The notes: a model not told the origin generated them from the letters alone. A stretch of 12,482 nucleotides of DNA from an uncultured Collinsella sp. (GCA_902494945.1 CABUVF010000045.1:1-12482), one strand, 5' to 3'; positions 1-6,120 are shown, numbered from the stretch's first letter. Numbers and translations are program-made.

Positions 1-1292
1 GACTCAAACTTATGCCACTCGTCGCGCTTCTTTTTGAGGAAGAAACTGTGGATGTGCTCGCCGAGGGCATCCTTCATAAACTGCGAGTCCTCAAACACGT
101 CGAGCGCCTCTTTGAGCGAGCGCGGCAGCGGCGTGTAGCCGGCCTCGACCATCTGACGGTCGGTAAGCTTGAGCGTCTCGGCCGTGGCCTCGGGCGGGAG
201 CTCCAGCTTGCGCTCGATGCCATCCAGACCAGCCGCCAGCGTAACGGCGTTGACCAGGTACGGATTGGCCATGGGATCGGGACTGCGCAGCTCGATGCGC
301 GTGGACAGCTGCTTGCCGGGCTTGTAGACCGGAATGCGGACCATGCTCGCGCGGTTGCGCAGGCCCCACGTGGCGTACTGCGGCACGGAGTCGCCACCCG
401 TGGTGATGCGCTTGTACGAGTTGACCGTGGGGTTGGTGATGGCGCTGATCTCGCGCGCGTGCGCCAAGATGCCGGCCATGTAGTGCTTGGCGATATCGGA
501 GAGGTGGTACTTCTCGTCGTCCTCGCCCCAAAAGACGTTGTTGCCGTCATGGTCGAACAGCGACTGGCACAGGAACATGGCACTGCCGTCCTCGCCCGCC
601 AACGGCTTGGGCATAAAGGAGGCGTGGCAACCGCTCTCGTAGGCCTGCTGCTTAATGATGAGTTTGGCCGTGGTGATGGCGTCGGACATGCTCAGGGCCT
701 CGGCGTGACGCAGGCTCATGCCATGCTGTGAGCGGCCGGCGGCGTGGAAGGTGTACTCCACGGGCACGGACATCTTCTCGAGCGTGAGAACCGTGTTGCG
801 ACGCAGGTCGCGGGCGGCATCGCTCACCGAAAGATCGAAGTAGCCCACGTTGTCGAGCGGCTCGGGGGTGTGCTCGTCGGGGAAGTAGTAATACTCCAGC
901 TCGGCACCCACGTTGAGCAGATAGCCAGCCTTCTCGGCCTTGCGGAACATGCGGCGCAGGGCATCGCGCGGGTCGCCGGCAAATGGCTTGCGATCGGGAG
1001 TGCACACGTCGCAGAACACGCGGGCGACGCCGTTGTGGCTCGGGCGCCACGGCAGGATCTGGAAGGTCGAAGCGTCTGGGAACGCCAGCATGTCGGCTTC
1101 CTCGGGCGTGGCAAAACCCTCGATGGCAGAGCCGTCAAAGCCAATACCCTCCTCAAAAGCGACCTCGAGGTCCTCGGGGCTAATGGCAAAGTTCTTGAGG
1201 CGGCCGAGAATGTCGACAAACCACAGACGCACAAAGCGGATGTCACGCTGCTCTACGGAGCGGAGTACGTAATCGATGTTCTGCTGGTTCAT
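1..1292 (-). CDS. glnA: Type I glutamine synthetase homologue, C-terminus cut by window edge
   Basis: Glutamine synthetase catalyses ATP-dependent amidation of glutamate. The 430 residues present cover nearly the whole protein; about 10-20 residues are missing at the window edge. The start ATG (1290-1292) follows a good AAAGGGGAG site. The fold is clear: beta-grasp domain with GFDGSAIEGFA (51-61), GAELEYYYF (129-137), FMPKPL (226-231), NPTVNSYKR (287-295) and TRIELRSPDPMANPYL (331-346). Length and the short metal-loop form suggest a GSI-alpha type. Oddly, several catalytic positions differ from the Salmonella enzyme: E212 is A184, E220 is G191, H269 is F240 and H271 is C242, and the E327 flap reads GGDSVPQ. 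Ligands equivalent to E129, E131 and E357 remain (E131, E133, E334). It may be a divergent enzyme, an enzyme for another substrate, or a non-catalytic relative. The family is certain; glutamine synthesis activity is not. Confidence 0.9.
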   Translation of the reverse strand, partial: MNQQNIDYVLRSVEQRDIRFVRLWFVDILGRLKNFAISPEDLEVAFEEGIGFDGSAIEGFATPEEADMLAFPDASTFQILPWRPSHNGVARVFCDVCTPDRKPFAGDPRDALRRMFRKAEKAGYLLNVGAELEYYYFPDEHTPEPLDNVGYFDLSVSDAARDLRRNTVLTLEKMSVPVEYTFHAAGRSQHGMSLRHAEALSMSDAITTAKLIIKQQAYESGCHASFMPKPLAGEDGSAMFLCQSLFDHDGNNVFWGEDDEKYHLSDIAKHYMAGILAHAREISAITNPTVNSYKRITTGGDSVPQYATWGLRNRASMVRIPVYKPGKQLSTRIELRSPDPMANPYLVNAVTLAAGLDGIERKLELPPEATAETLKLTDRQMVEAGYTPLPRSLKEALDVFEDSQFMKDALGEHIHSFFLKKKRDEWHKFE

Positions 1293-1418
1293 GTCGCTCC
1301 CCTTTCTTTCGGGCGGGTTTCGACTGGTCTATATCGCAGATACTATCGCAGAAAAATGTTTCCGCAGGGTTAAAGCGTATCAAGCGCTCAAAAAACGTGC
1401 GCGCGGAGACAGTCTGAC
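1293..1418 (-). promoter_or_regulatory. Leader and probable promoter region of the glutamine synthetase gene
   Basis: This 126-bp gap holds no gene. On the minus strand an 8-bp direct repeat (TATCGCAG on plus at 1332-1339 and 1344-1351, 12 bp apart) contains TAGTAT and TATAGA, both possible -10 boxes, 40-60 bases before the ATG. No strong -35 box is visible. The 11-mer ATACTATCGCA (1340-1350) recurs before the GntR gene at 3842-3852, but shared 11-mers are expected by chance in a window this size. No clear terminator for the upstream nucleotidyltransferase gene was found here. Confidence 0.35.
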
Positions 1419-1913
1419 TTACGCGCGATCATAAAGGATCACTCCTTCGCGCTCGATTACCGCGGCAAGATCGGCATCAAGATGGTCGCTCGAGACAAGA
1501 TCAACCTGCCTCCCAGTTTCTTTGCGCACCGCCTCGCCGAATGCCGACAACGCGAAAAGGCCAAAGCCCTGATCGCGATCGACTTCGAGACGCAAGTCAA
1601 TGTCACTATCGGCACGCGCGTCGCCACGAGCATACGAGCCAAAAAGAATCACGCTTTTGATGGCGGGAATCGGGCTGGCCGCCTCACGGACAGCGGACTC
1701 AATCTGAGCGGTATCCAAAATGCCCGCCGCGACGCTTCCGCTCGCAGAGCTTTTACCGAGTGAAGGGACAAACGGCAGCGAACGCTCGCGCAGCATCTGT
1801 CTCATAAACATATTGACTGCAACAGACGAAGTCATGCCAAGTTCTTCGCACAGCTCGGCAAATGAATCTTTAATTGACGAGTCCACTCGCACACTCAGCA
1901 CAGACGCAGCCAT
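1419..1913 (-). CDS. RelB/DinJ-type antitoxin domain fused to minimal nucleotidyltransferase
   Basis: A 164-residue protein with two recognisable parts. Residues 1-48 resemble RelB/DinJ antitoxins, which bind DNA as ribbon-helix-helix dimers (VRVDSSIKDSFAELCEELGM then SVAVNMFMRQML). Residues 65-164 are a minimal DNA polymerase beta-type nucleotidyltransferase (MNT/MntA-like): GSYARG at 92-97, SDIDL at 103-107 with D104 and D106, and a third acidic residue D138 in QVDLV. The catalytic triad therefore looks complete. MNT proteins usually act as antitoxins for HEPN RNases by adding AMP; no HEPN or RelE-type toxin gene lies next to it. The start is secure: AGGAGGT sits 4 bases before the ATG. The LacI gene ends 42 bp upstream, so both may be co-transcribed, although the gap also carries promoter-like sequence. 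Domain assignment is firm; the cellular role is unknown. Confidence 0.88.
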   Translation of the reverse strand: MAASVLSVRVDSSIKDSFAELCEELGMTSSVAVNMFMRQMLRERSLPFVPSLGKSSASGSVAAGILDTAQIESAVREAASPIPAIKSVILFGSYARGDARADSDIDLRLEVDRDQGFGLFALSAFGEAVRKETGRQVDLVSSDHLDADLAAVIEREGVILYDRA

Positions 1914-1923
1914 GGATACCTCC

Positions 1924-1953
1924 TGTATGACATTGTCTATATATTATCACACA
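1924..1953 (-). promoter_or_regulatory. Dyad and promoter-like sequence before the fusion gene
   Basis: The 42-bp gap between the LacI gene and the fusion gene contains an inverted repeat, TGTATGA (1924-1930) and TCACACA (1947-1953), matching at 6 of 7 positions around a 16-bp AT-rich centre. On the minus strand this centre gives TGTGATAAT, an extended -10-like element. Antitoxins with RelB/DinJ-type domains commonly repress their own promoters through such dyads, so this is a plausible autoregulatory operator. No footprint evidence exists here. Confidence 0.35.
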
Positions 1954-1955
1954 GA

Positions 1956-2978
1956 CTAGCGCGAGGTCGATGCGCGGTGTTCGATGTGGCCGGGGATCTC
2001 GATGCGCTTGGGGGCGAGCTTTGCGGCATCGCCCACCGTAGTGGTAACGACGTCGATGCGCTCGGACAGACGCTCGACTACGCACTCGGCGATGGTAAGG
2101 GTATCCTGCGCGGCCGTGGTCACGCCGCCAAAGAGCACGTGGTTCCAGGGGTAATCGTCAAATGTCGCGATCTTGAGCCCAGCCGGCAACGAGGGTCCCA
2201 GCTGCGCTAATGCCTCGGTCAGGCGCAGGAAAACCAGGCCGTTGACGGCAATGAGGCCGAGCTTTTTACCGGCATGGCCGCGGATGGTCTCGTCCAAGCG
2301 GCCGACGCCCGTGGCGCCACCGTCGGCCAGGGTGACGACCTCGCCGGCCAGGCCGCGGCGCGAGAGCTCGTCGGCAAACGCCTCAGCGCGCTCACGACGC
2401 ACGGGACTGTCATCGCTTGCCTCGGTGAGCAGGCACAGGCGTTCGCTGCCCGCAGCAACCAAGGCGTCTACCAGGCCGACGACCAGCTCACGGTTGTTGG
2501 AGGTCACCAGATCGATGCCACCGTCGGCAACGTCGCGGTCGAGCAGTACGACGGGCAGGCGCCCCGCGGCCGCGGCGATCGCCTTGTCGTTGCCTCCGCA
2601 GGTATTGACGACCAGGCCGTCCACGCCGGCATCGATAAGCCTGGTGAGCGATTCGGCCTCCTTGGCGGGATCGTTGCCACTAACGGCCGTCATGAGCGAG
2701 CAGCCGCGCGCGGCGGCGCTGGCGGAAAGCCCTTCGAGTACGGCGCTCGAGAACGGGTTGGCGATGTCAGCCAGAATCACGCCGATGAGGTTGGTGCGTG
2801 AGCTGCGTAGATTGCGTGCGGCGGCACGTGGGCGATAGCCAGTGCGCTCGATAACCGCCGCGATGCGAGCGCGGGTTTCCTCGGTCATCTGCCCGGGACG
2901 GTTGTTGAGATAGCGCGAGACCGTGGCCGGGCTCACGCCTGCCTCGACGGCAATGTCCTTGATTCTCATCTGCGCCAT
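1956..2978 (-). CDS. LacI-family transcriptional repressor
   Basis: A 340-residue LacI/GalR regulator. Residues 4-28 form the helix-turn-helix (MRIKDIAVEAGVSPATVSRY), followed by the hinge (GYRPRAAARNLRS) and a periplasmic-binding-protein-like ligand domain (NLIGVILADIANPF onward; VDGLVVNTCGG; a C-terminal IATFDDYPW). Such proteins release DNA or tighten on it when a sugar or related ligand binds. I chose the ATG at 2976-2978 (protein begins MAQMRIKD): it has GGGG 6-7 bases upstream and gives the usual family length. An upstream in-frame ATG at 3026 has only a run of T and A before it and no ribosome site. No sugar transport or catabolic genes adjoin it, so ligand and targets are unknown. The fusion gene follows 42 bp downstream. 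Confidence 0.92.
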   Translation of the reverse strand: MAQMRIKDIAVEAGVSPATVSRYLNNRPGQMTEETRARIAAVIERTGYRPRAAARNLRSSRTNLIGVILADIANPFSSAVLEGLSASAAARGCSLMTAVSGNDPAKEAESLTRLIDAGVDGLVVNTCGGNDKAIAAAAGRLPVVLLDRDVADGGIDLVTSNNRELVVGLVDALVAAGSERLCLLTEASDDSPVRRERAEAFADELSRRGLAGEVVTLADGGATGVGRLDETIRGHAGKKLGLIAVNGLVFLRLTEALAQLGPSLPAGLKIATFDDYPWNHVLFGGVTTAAQDTLTIAECVVERLSERIDVVTTTVGDAAKLAPKRIEIPGHIEHRASTSR

Positions 2979-3103
2979 AGCGCACCCCGTTTCCCAATTG
3001 TCGGCAGTCTGAGCCATTTTAGGCATTTTTTTAAAAATCTCGCTTGCAAAACGCTGTAGGTGAGCAGCATCGTTTTTGCGCCTCGAGCAGATGCGATGAT
3101 GGG

Positions 3104-3796
3104 CTAGATAGACGAATCTTTGGACAGCTCGAAATAGTCGGGATGCAAGGCGATAACCGGGCCCTGCTCCTCGGGCATCAGATGCAAGTGCGTCTCTGCC
3201 AGGTAGCTCGCCGTGTCGGTATCGCCCCTCTTAATGGCCTCGAGAATCCGACGATGTTGTCGACGAATCGGCTCCCAATCCAGGTCCTGCGACACCATAC
3301 GCAACCAGTTGTATCGCTCAAAATGCGTGTTGACGCTCTTCATCCAATCCCACAGCATGTGACGATCGGCAATCACGAAACACGTCTCATGGAACAGGTT
3401 GTCCAGGTCAAAGAAACGACGCGTTTCGCTATGGTCGAGCGACTCGGACTCGGCAAGAATCTGCTCGAGCCGATACTTTTGCTCGGGCGAAGCGGCCGAA
3501 CAGCATTTAATAAGCACGCTTCTCTCGAGTTTCTCGCGCAAGAAACAGGCATTCTCGGCGTGTTCCATGCTGATCTTAGAGACGTAGGTGCCGCTCTTGG
3601 GACGCGTTTCCACCAGCTCCTGCTCGCGCAGGCGCACAAAGGACTCGCGAATGGGCGTACGCCCGATTCCCGTCTCCTTTTCCAGACCAATCGCCGAAAG
3701 GCGCGTGCCGGGCTTGAGCTCGGCATAGATGATCTTGGAGCGCAGTGCGTTGTATGCCTGATCTTGCAGGCTCTGATAATGCTGGTGTTGTTCCAT
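3104..3796 (-). CDS. GntR-family regulator with FCD ligand-binding domain
   Basis: A 230-residue one-component regulator. The N-terminal winged helix covers about residues 8-75 (AYNALRSKIIYAELKPGTRL, then ETGIGRTPIRESFVRLREQELVE with the typical RTPIRE recognition segment). The C-terminal half is a helical FCD domain with FHETC and an HRRILEAIKRGDTDTA segment near the end, typical of regulators sensing carboxylic acids or sugar acids, often through a bound metal. The ATG at 3794-3796 follows GAGGG and is preferred to a GTG at 3838, which lacks a ribosome site and falls just after a TAGTAT -10-like box. The gene stands alone, with the LacI gene 125 bp downstream. Ligand and target genes cannot be inferred. 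Confidence 0.9.
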   Translation of the reverse strand: MEQHQHYQSLQDQAYNALRSKIIYAELKPGTRLSAIGLEKETGIGRTPIRESFVRLREQELVETRPKSGTYVSKISMEHAENACFLREKLERSVLIKCCSAASPEQKYRLEQILAESESLDHSETRRFFDLDNLFHETCFVIADRHMLWDWMKSVNTHFERYNWLRMVSQDLDWEPIRRQHRRILEAIKRGDTDTASYLAETHLHLMPEEQGPVIALHPDYFELSKDSSI

Positions 3797-3841
3797 AAAG
3801 CCCTCGGATGAAGCCCACGGTTTGTCGAATTTCACCACGTA

Positions 3842-3852
3842 ATACTATCGCA
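3842..3852 (-). promoter_or_regulatory. Possible -10 region of the GntR gene
   Basis: On the minus strand TGCGATAGTAT contains TAGTAT (3842-3847), a four-of-six match to TATAAT, about 46 bases before the chosen ATG. No convincing -35 hexamer lies at the right distance. The position supports the ATG start over the GTG start. Confidence 0.3.
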
Positions 3853-3859
3853 TCGACAC

Positions 3860-3900
3860 GCCCCAGCTCCCAATCAGTCTTTTTGGGACGGGGCTCTTTT
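3860..3900 (+). terminator. Terminator-like hairpin, T-tract on plus strand
   Basis: GCCCC (3860-3864) and CCC (3869-3871) pair with GGG (3885-3887) and GGGGC (3890-3894), leaving a small internal loop, followed by TCTTTT (3895-3900). This is a Rho-independent terminator shape for plus-strand transcripts. No plus-strand gene is seen before it, so its client is unclear. On the minus strand there is no T-run. Confidence 0.5.
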
Positions 3901-3930
3901 AGCTACCCTGGCCCGCAGATCGGCCCCCTT

Positions 3931-4090
3931 GCCACAAAAGTGGCCCATCTACTACATTAACACGGATAGCCTCGGCCATACCGAAAACCGTGAAAACAAA
4001 ACCGCAGGTAGACAGCTTGTCGATTTTCGAAAAAGCCGGCTATGGTTGACCCCTGCGGCTTAAACGTAGTAGATAGGCCCTTTTCGTGGC
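3931..4090. repeat. 160-bp intergenic element bounded by 30-bp inverted repeats
   Basis: The arms at 3931-3960 and 4061-4090 are inverted copies matching at 24 of 30 positions; both contain ATCTACTAC/GTAGTAGAT next to GGCC. Inside, CCGCAGG (4002-4008) pairs with CCTGCGG (4052-4058), and a TCGATTTTCGA near-palindrome lies between, so a transcript from either strand could fold into a long branched structure. A 69-codon reading frame on the minus strand runs through it but starts with TTG and lacks a ribosome site. It resembles a small non-autonomous mobile or structured repeat element. No target-site duplication was clear. The outer-arm motif recurs in the loop of the hairpin at 8321-8385. Confidence 0.6.
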
Positions 4091-4103
4091 GCAGTACTAC
4101 TGC
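4091..4103. repeat. 13-bp perfect palindrome
   Basis: GCAGTA-C-TACTGC is a perfect dyad directly abutting the right arm of the inverted-repeat element. It could be part of that element's end or a protein site; nothing decides between these. Confidence 0.35.
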
Positions 4104-4181
4104 ACCCCAAATTGGCACCCCGAGCCTGTTATAAGTTGCTGTGATATACGGACGGTTGATAATCAAGGGTTGAAAATCAAG

Positions 4182-4243
4182 GCGCGCTATACGGCTTGCT
4201 ATATCTCACTATGCTTTGCTGTACGTCGCTATACTTTGCTATA
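4182..4243. repeat. Array of degenerate 10-bp tandem repeats
   Basis: Read on the minus strand, contiguous 10-bp units begin at 4243: TATAGCAAAG, TATAGCGACG, TACAGCAAAG, CATAGTGAGA, TATAGCAAGC, and after a 2-bp slip a sixth TATAGCGCGC. The consensus is TATAGCAAAG. The exact 10-bp step places each TATAGC on the same face of the helix. The array lies in the gene-free block between the GntR gene and the AlbA_2 gene's terminator. It could be a cooperative protein-binding array, a curved-DNA segment or a simple decaying repeat. Confidence 0.7.
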
Positions 4244-4280
4244 ACTTGACAATAATCGGCCCGTTACCATCCGGGATATA

Positions 4281-4314
4281 ACGGACCCCAAGTTCAACGT
4301 GGCTTGGGGTCCGT
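4281..4314 (-). terminator. Perfect 12-bp hairpin after the AlbA_2 gene
   Basis: ACGGACCCCAAG (4281-4292) and CTTGGGGTCCGT (4303-4314) form a perfect stem with a 10-base loop, 22 bases past the AlbA_2 stop codon. The trailing sequence on the minus strand is TTATAT, a weak U-tract, so it is a likely but not textbook terminator. Confidence 0.6.
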
Positions 4315-4336
4315 CTTGTACCATGGCTCTTTTGGA

Positions 4337-5590
4337 CTATGAGCGCTCGTATTTCGTGGCCCGCCCGGTTCCCTGCCTTACGATTGCATTCCGTTCAAGC
4401 AGAGATTCGAGTGCCGCCAACGTCCGCATGCGGCTCAGCCCCGTCTGTTTTTCAATCTCGCTTCGCGACATAATTCGCCCGCCCGACAAGGCCTTGAGAA
4501 CCTGGACCTCTTCCTCGGACCCTTCAAAGGCATCGGTAACGGGCAATGTGACGGCCACCATGCCGCCGCGAACATCAAAAATTGGTTGATTGATCGAATC
4601 GCGATAGGCACGTCTAATGCGCGCGATTCCCGTACCAAATTTCTCGATGTAATCCAGCTTTAAGAAGGCCTCTGCAACGATGGGGTTTCTGAGCACGGAT
4701 ATCTGCCCATACAGGTATTGTTCCGTCGTCAACCCGGCGGGCAGCGATCCAGGGGAGGTCACAACGACACGATCATCGTACAGGGCAATTTGAACGTTCG
4801 CTCGAACGTCCCACGTCCGATGCACCAAAGCGTTTGCAACAGCTTCGCGGAATGCCTCAAGAGGAATTCGATCGGTTTGGACGCGCTCCATCCCTTCGAT
4901 ACGCTCATAACGGTAGTAGCGTGCAAACATAGCCACCGCCCTGTCCGCCTGCTCAATTGCGGATACATTTGTCGCCGCCTCGCGATCCAAGATCACATCC
5001 TCGGTATCGCCAAAACGGACGCAGTCGATGCCTGGAAAATCATTCTTATCCGCTAAAATCGCCGCGGCATTGGTATAGCCATCCTTGCCGAGCAAGCGGA
5101 GCGTACGCATGATATCCGGCGTTAGCTCGGAAATGCCGAGGTGTTCAACACACTTATGCTCGAGCGTATGAAAGCCCAAGTCCTGGCGAGCCGACGTGAG
5201 CGCGTCGAACGTCACGTTGCTGCCTTCGAGCGTCAGCCTGCCATACTCAAACCGGTCGACCTCCACCGTTGCCGAATCGTTTCGTCTGTAGGCCTTTCCC
5301 TTGCTTCGATAGGGTTTGTCCTGTCCCTCATAAACCGTAAGGATTACGGTCCCGTGTTTCTCATCGGACTCGAGCGTGTAACGGGGAGCGGGATCCAAGC
5401 TGTCATTAATCATGTTCTCAATGCGGAGACACTCTGCGACCGGATCTGCAAGGCCGACAGCCACGCCCTCGTCATCAACGCCAAACTCAATCTTGCCCGT
5501 CCCGTAGTTTGCATAGGCGCTCACCGTTTTAAGAAACGTCGGCGTAACGCTTTCCTTGTATTCGACTGTAGGGCTCTCTCTAACAACCAT
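4337..5590 (-). CDS. AlbA_2-domain ATP-binding protein with winged-helix C-terminus
   Basis: A 417-residue protein with three parts. Residues 1-115 are an AlbA_2 (Schlafen-type) domain (VEYKES at 9-14, then NYGTGKIEFGVDDEG at 28-42). Residues 240-330 resemble the GHKL-type ATPase of this family (EAFREAVANALVHRTW at 245-260, then LRNPIVAEAF and EKFGTGIARI). Residues 358-417 look like a winged helix (ILKALSGG-like start, SRSEIEKQTGLSRMRTLAALESL). Proteins of this build are annotated as putative transcriptional regulators or ATP-binding proteins; some relatives sit in defence islands. The ATG at 5588-5590 has GAGGGGG eight bases upstream; the in-frame ATG at 5617 would lie about 4 bases from the predicted transcript start. 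The gene stands alone behind a palindromic operator array, suggesting autoregulation. Substrate and targets are unknown. Confidence 0.88.
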   Translation of the reverse strand: MVVRESPTVEYKESVTPTFLKTVSAYANYGTGKIEFGVDDEGVAVGLADPVAECLRIENMINDSLDPAPRYTLESDEKHGTVILTVYEGQDKPYRSKGKAYRRNDSATVEVDRFEYGRLTLEGSNVTFDALTSARQDLGFHTLEHKCVEHLGISELTPDIMRTLRLLGKDGYTNAAAILADKNDFPGIDCVRFGDTEDVILDREAATNVSAIEQADRAVAMFARYYRYERIEGMERVQTDRIPLEAFREAVANALVHRTWDVRANVQIALYDDRVVVTSPGSLPAGLTTEQYLYGQISVLRNPIVAEAFLKLDYIEKFGTGIARIRRAYRDSINQPIFDVRGGMVAVTLPVTDAFEGSEEEVQVLKALSGGRIMSRSEIEKQTGLSRMRTLAALESLLERNAIVRQGTGRATKYERS

Positions 5591-5627
5591 ATGCACAACC
5601 CCCTCGTTTCGTACCATTCATAACCGT

Positions 5628-5633
5628 ATTATA
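5628..5633 (-). promoter_or_regulatory. Consensus -10 box TATAAT of the AlbA_2 gene
   Basis: A perfect TATAAT reads on the minus strand at 5633-5628, 37 bases before the preferred ATG. Its first T is the last base of the nearest palindromic site, so a protein bound there would block RNA polymerase. The -35 region falls inside that palindrome and has no good consensus, which fits a regulated promoter. Confidence 0.6.
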
Positions 5634-5762
5634 AGACGAAAACCGTTTGCGTACTGATTTATATAAGACGCAAACTGTTTTCGTCTTGATTTGCGTACGG
5701 AATTAAGACGCATAATTTCGCTTTCGTATGGCTCAATACCGGACGCAGACTGTTTTCGTCTG
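5633..5762. promoter_or_regulatory. Array of palindromic 23-bp operator-like sites
   Basis: Three good sites share the half-site AAGACGMAAAC and its mirror GTTTKCGTCTT around one central base. Site 1 is 5633-5655 (right end degenerate), site 2 is 5665-5687 (nearly perfect dyad, 20 of 22 paired positions agree) and site 3 is 5740-5762 (four differences from site 2). A half-site AAGACGCA lies at 5705-5712. Sites 1 and 2 start 32 bp apart, about three helical turns; sites 2 and 3 start 75 bp apart, about seven turns. Sites 1 and 2 are each followed on the minus strand by CGTCTTATA, so a promoter-operator unit seems duplicated. The likely ligand is the AlbA_2 protein's winged helix, by proximity only. 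Confidence 0.65.
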
Positions 5763-5786
5763 TCAATACGTCTGAAATCCAAACGA

Positions 5787-5823
5787 AAAGAGCCCCGAGC
5801 TCAGTATGAACTCGGGGCTCTTT
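5787..5823. terminator. Bidirectional terminator hairpin
   Basis: AAAGAGCCCCGAG (5787-5799) and CTCGGGGCTCTTT (5811-5823) form a perfect 13-bp stem with an 11-base loop. Each strand ends in a short T-run, so it can work in both directions. The remnant of an FCD regulator begins immediately after it on the plus strand, and the AlbA_2 operator array lies before it. Confidence 0.75.
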
Positions 5824-5829
5824 GTGCCG

Positions 5830-6120
5830 CACATCTATGAGAGGAAAAATTCGATGCGTACGGGCGCTACCCCATGAAGCCGCCCTGGGATGGCGGCAAC
5901 CTCGCCGTTACCCGTCTGATGGGTGTGCTCAAGGCATCCGTTCCCCTCTTTATCGACGTAACGGGCAAAAAAGTTCGTCGAGGAGACCATCCGCACGCAC
6001 CACGGTGTGGCCGACGCCATTGAGACGCGCAACCCCACCGCCGCTCACGATGCGATGTATCTGCACCTGGTCTACAACCGCAATATGATTGCGGAAGGCA
6101 CACAAACAAAAGGCATTTAA
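5830..6120 (+). pseudogene. Frameshifted C-terminal remnant of an FCD/GntR regulator
   Basis: Only the ligand-domain end of an FCD regulator survives. One frame from about 5841 reads FDAYGRYPMKPPWDGG then NLAVTRLMGVLKASVPLFID up to an A6 run at 5967-5972. The frame then shifts by one to FVEETIRTHHGVADAIETRN and PTAAHDAMYLHLVYNRNMI, ending at TAA (6118-6120). Five A instead of six would join them as TGKKFVEE. The HH-VADAI-RNP-AA-AM-HL pattern is the usual end of an FCD domain. A second indel is likely near 5842 because HIYE just upstream is in another frame. The winged-helix part is absent and a terminator occupies its place. It may once have regulated the adjacent ene-reductase gene, an inference from position only. 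Confidence 0.7.

Noticed and set aside
12..731. 239-codon open frame on the plus strand opposite the glutamine synthetase gene
   Set aside because: The minus strand encodes glutamine synthetase motifs throughout; the plus frame is its shadow.
2979..3026. Longer start for the LacI gene at 3026
   Set aside because: Only A/T runs precede that ATG, the added 16 residues have no family counterpart, and a GGGG site precedes the ATG at 2978.
3797..3838. GTG start for the GntR gene at 3838
   Set aside because: No ribosome site precedes it and it lies almost directly at the -10-like box; the ATG at 3796 has GAGGG.
3957..4166. 69-codon minus-strand frame inside the inverted-repeat element
   Set aside because: It begins with TTG, has no ribosome site, and its sequence is fixed by the nested inverted repeats. 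A conserved peptide in other genomes would more likely reflect copies of the repeat.
4182..4243. CRISPR array
   Set aside because: The units are 10 bp, contiguous and without spacers, and no cas genes are present.
4246..4280. Plus-strand promoter TTGACA (4246-4251) with ATATAA-like box
   Set aside because: The gap to the nearest -10-like sequence is about 23 bp, too long, and no plus-strand gene follows.
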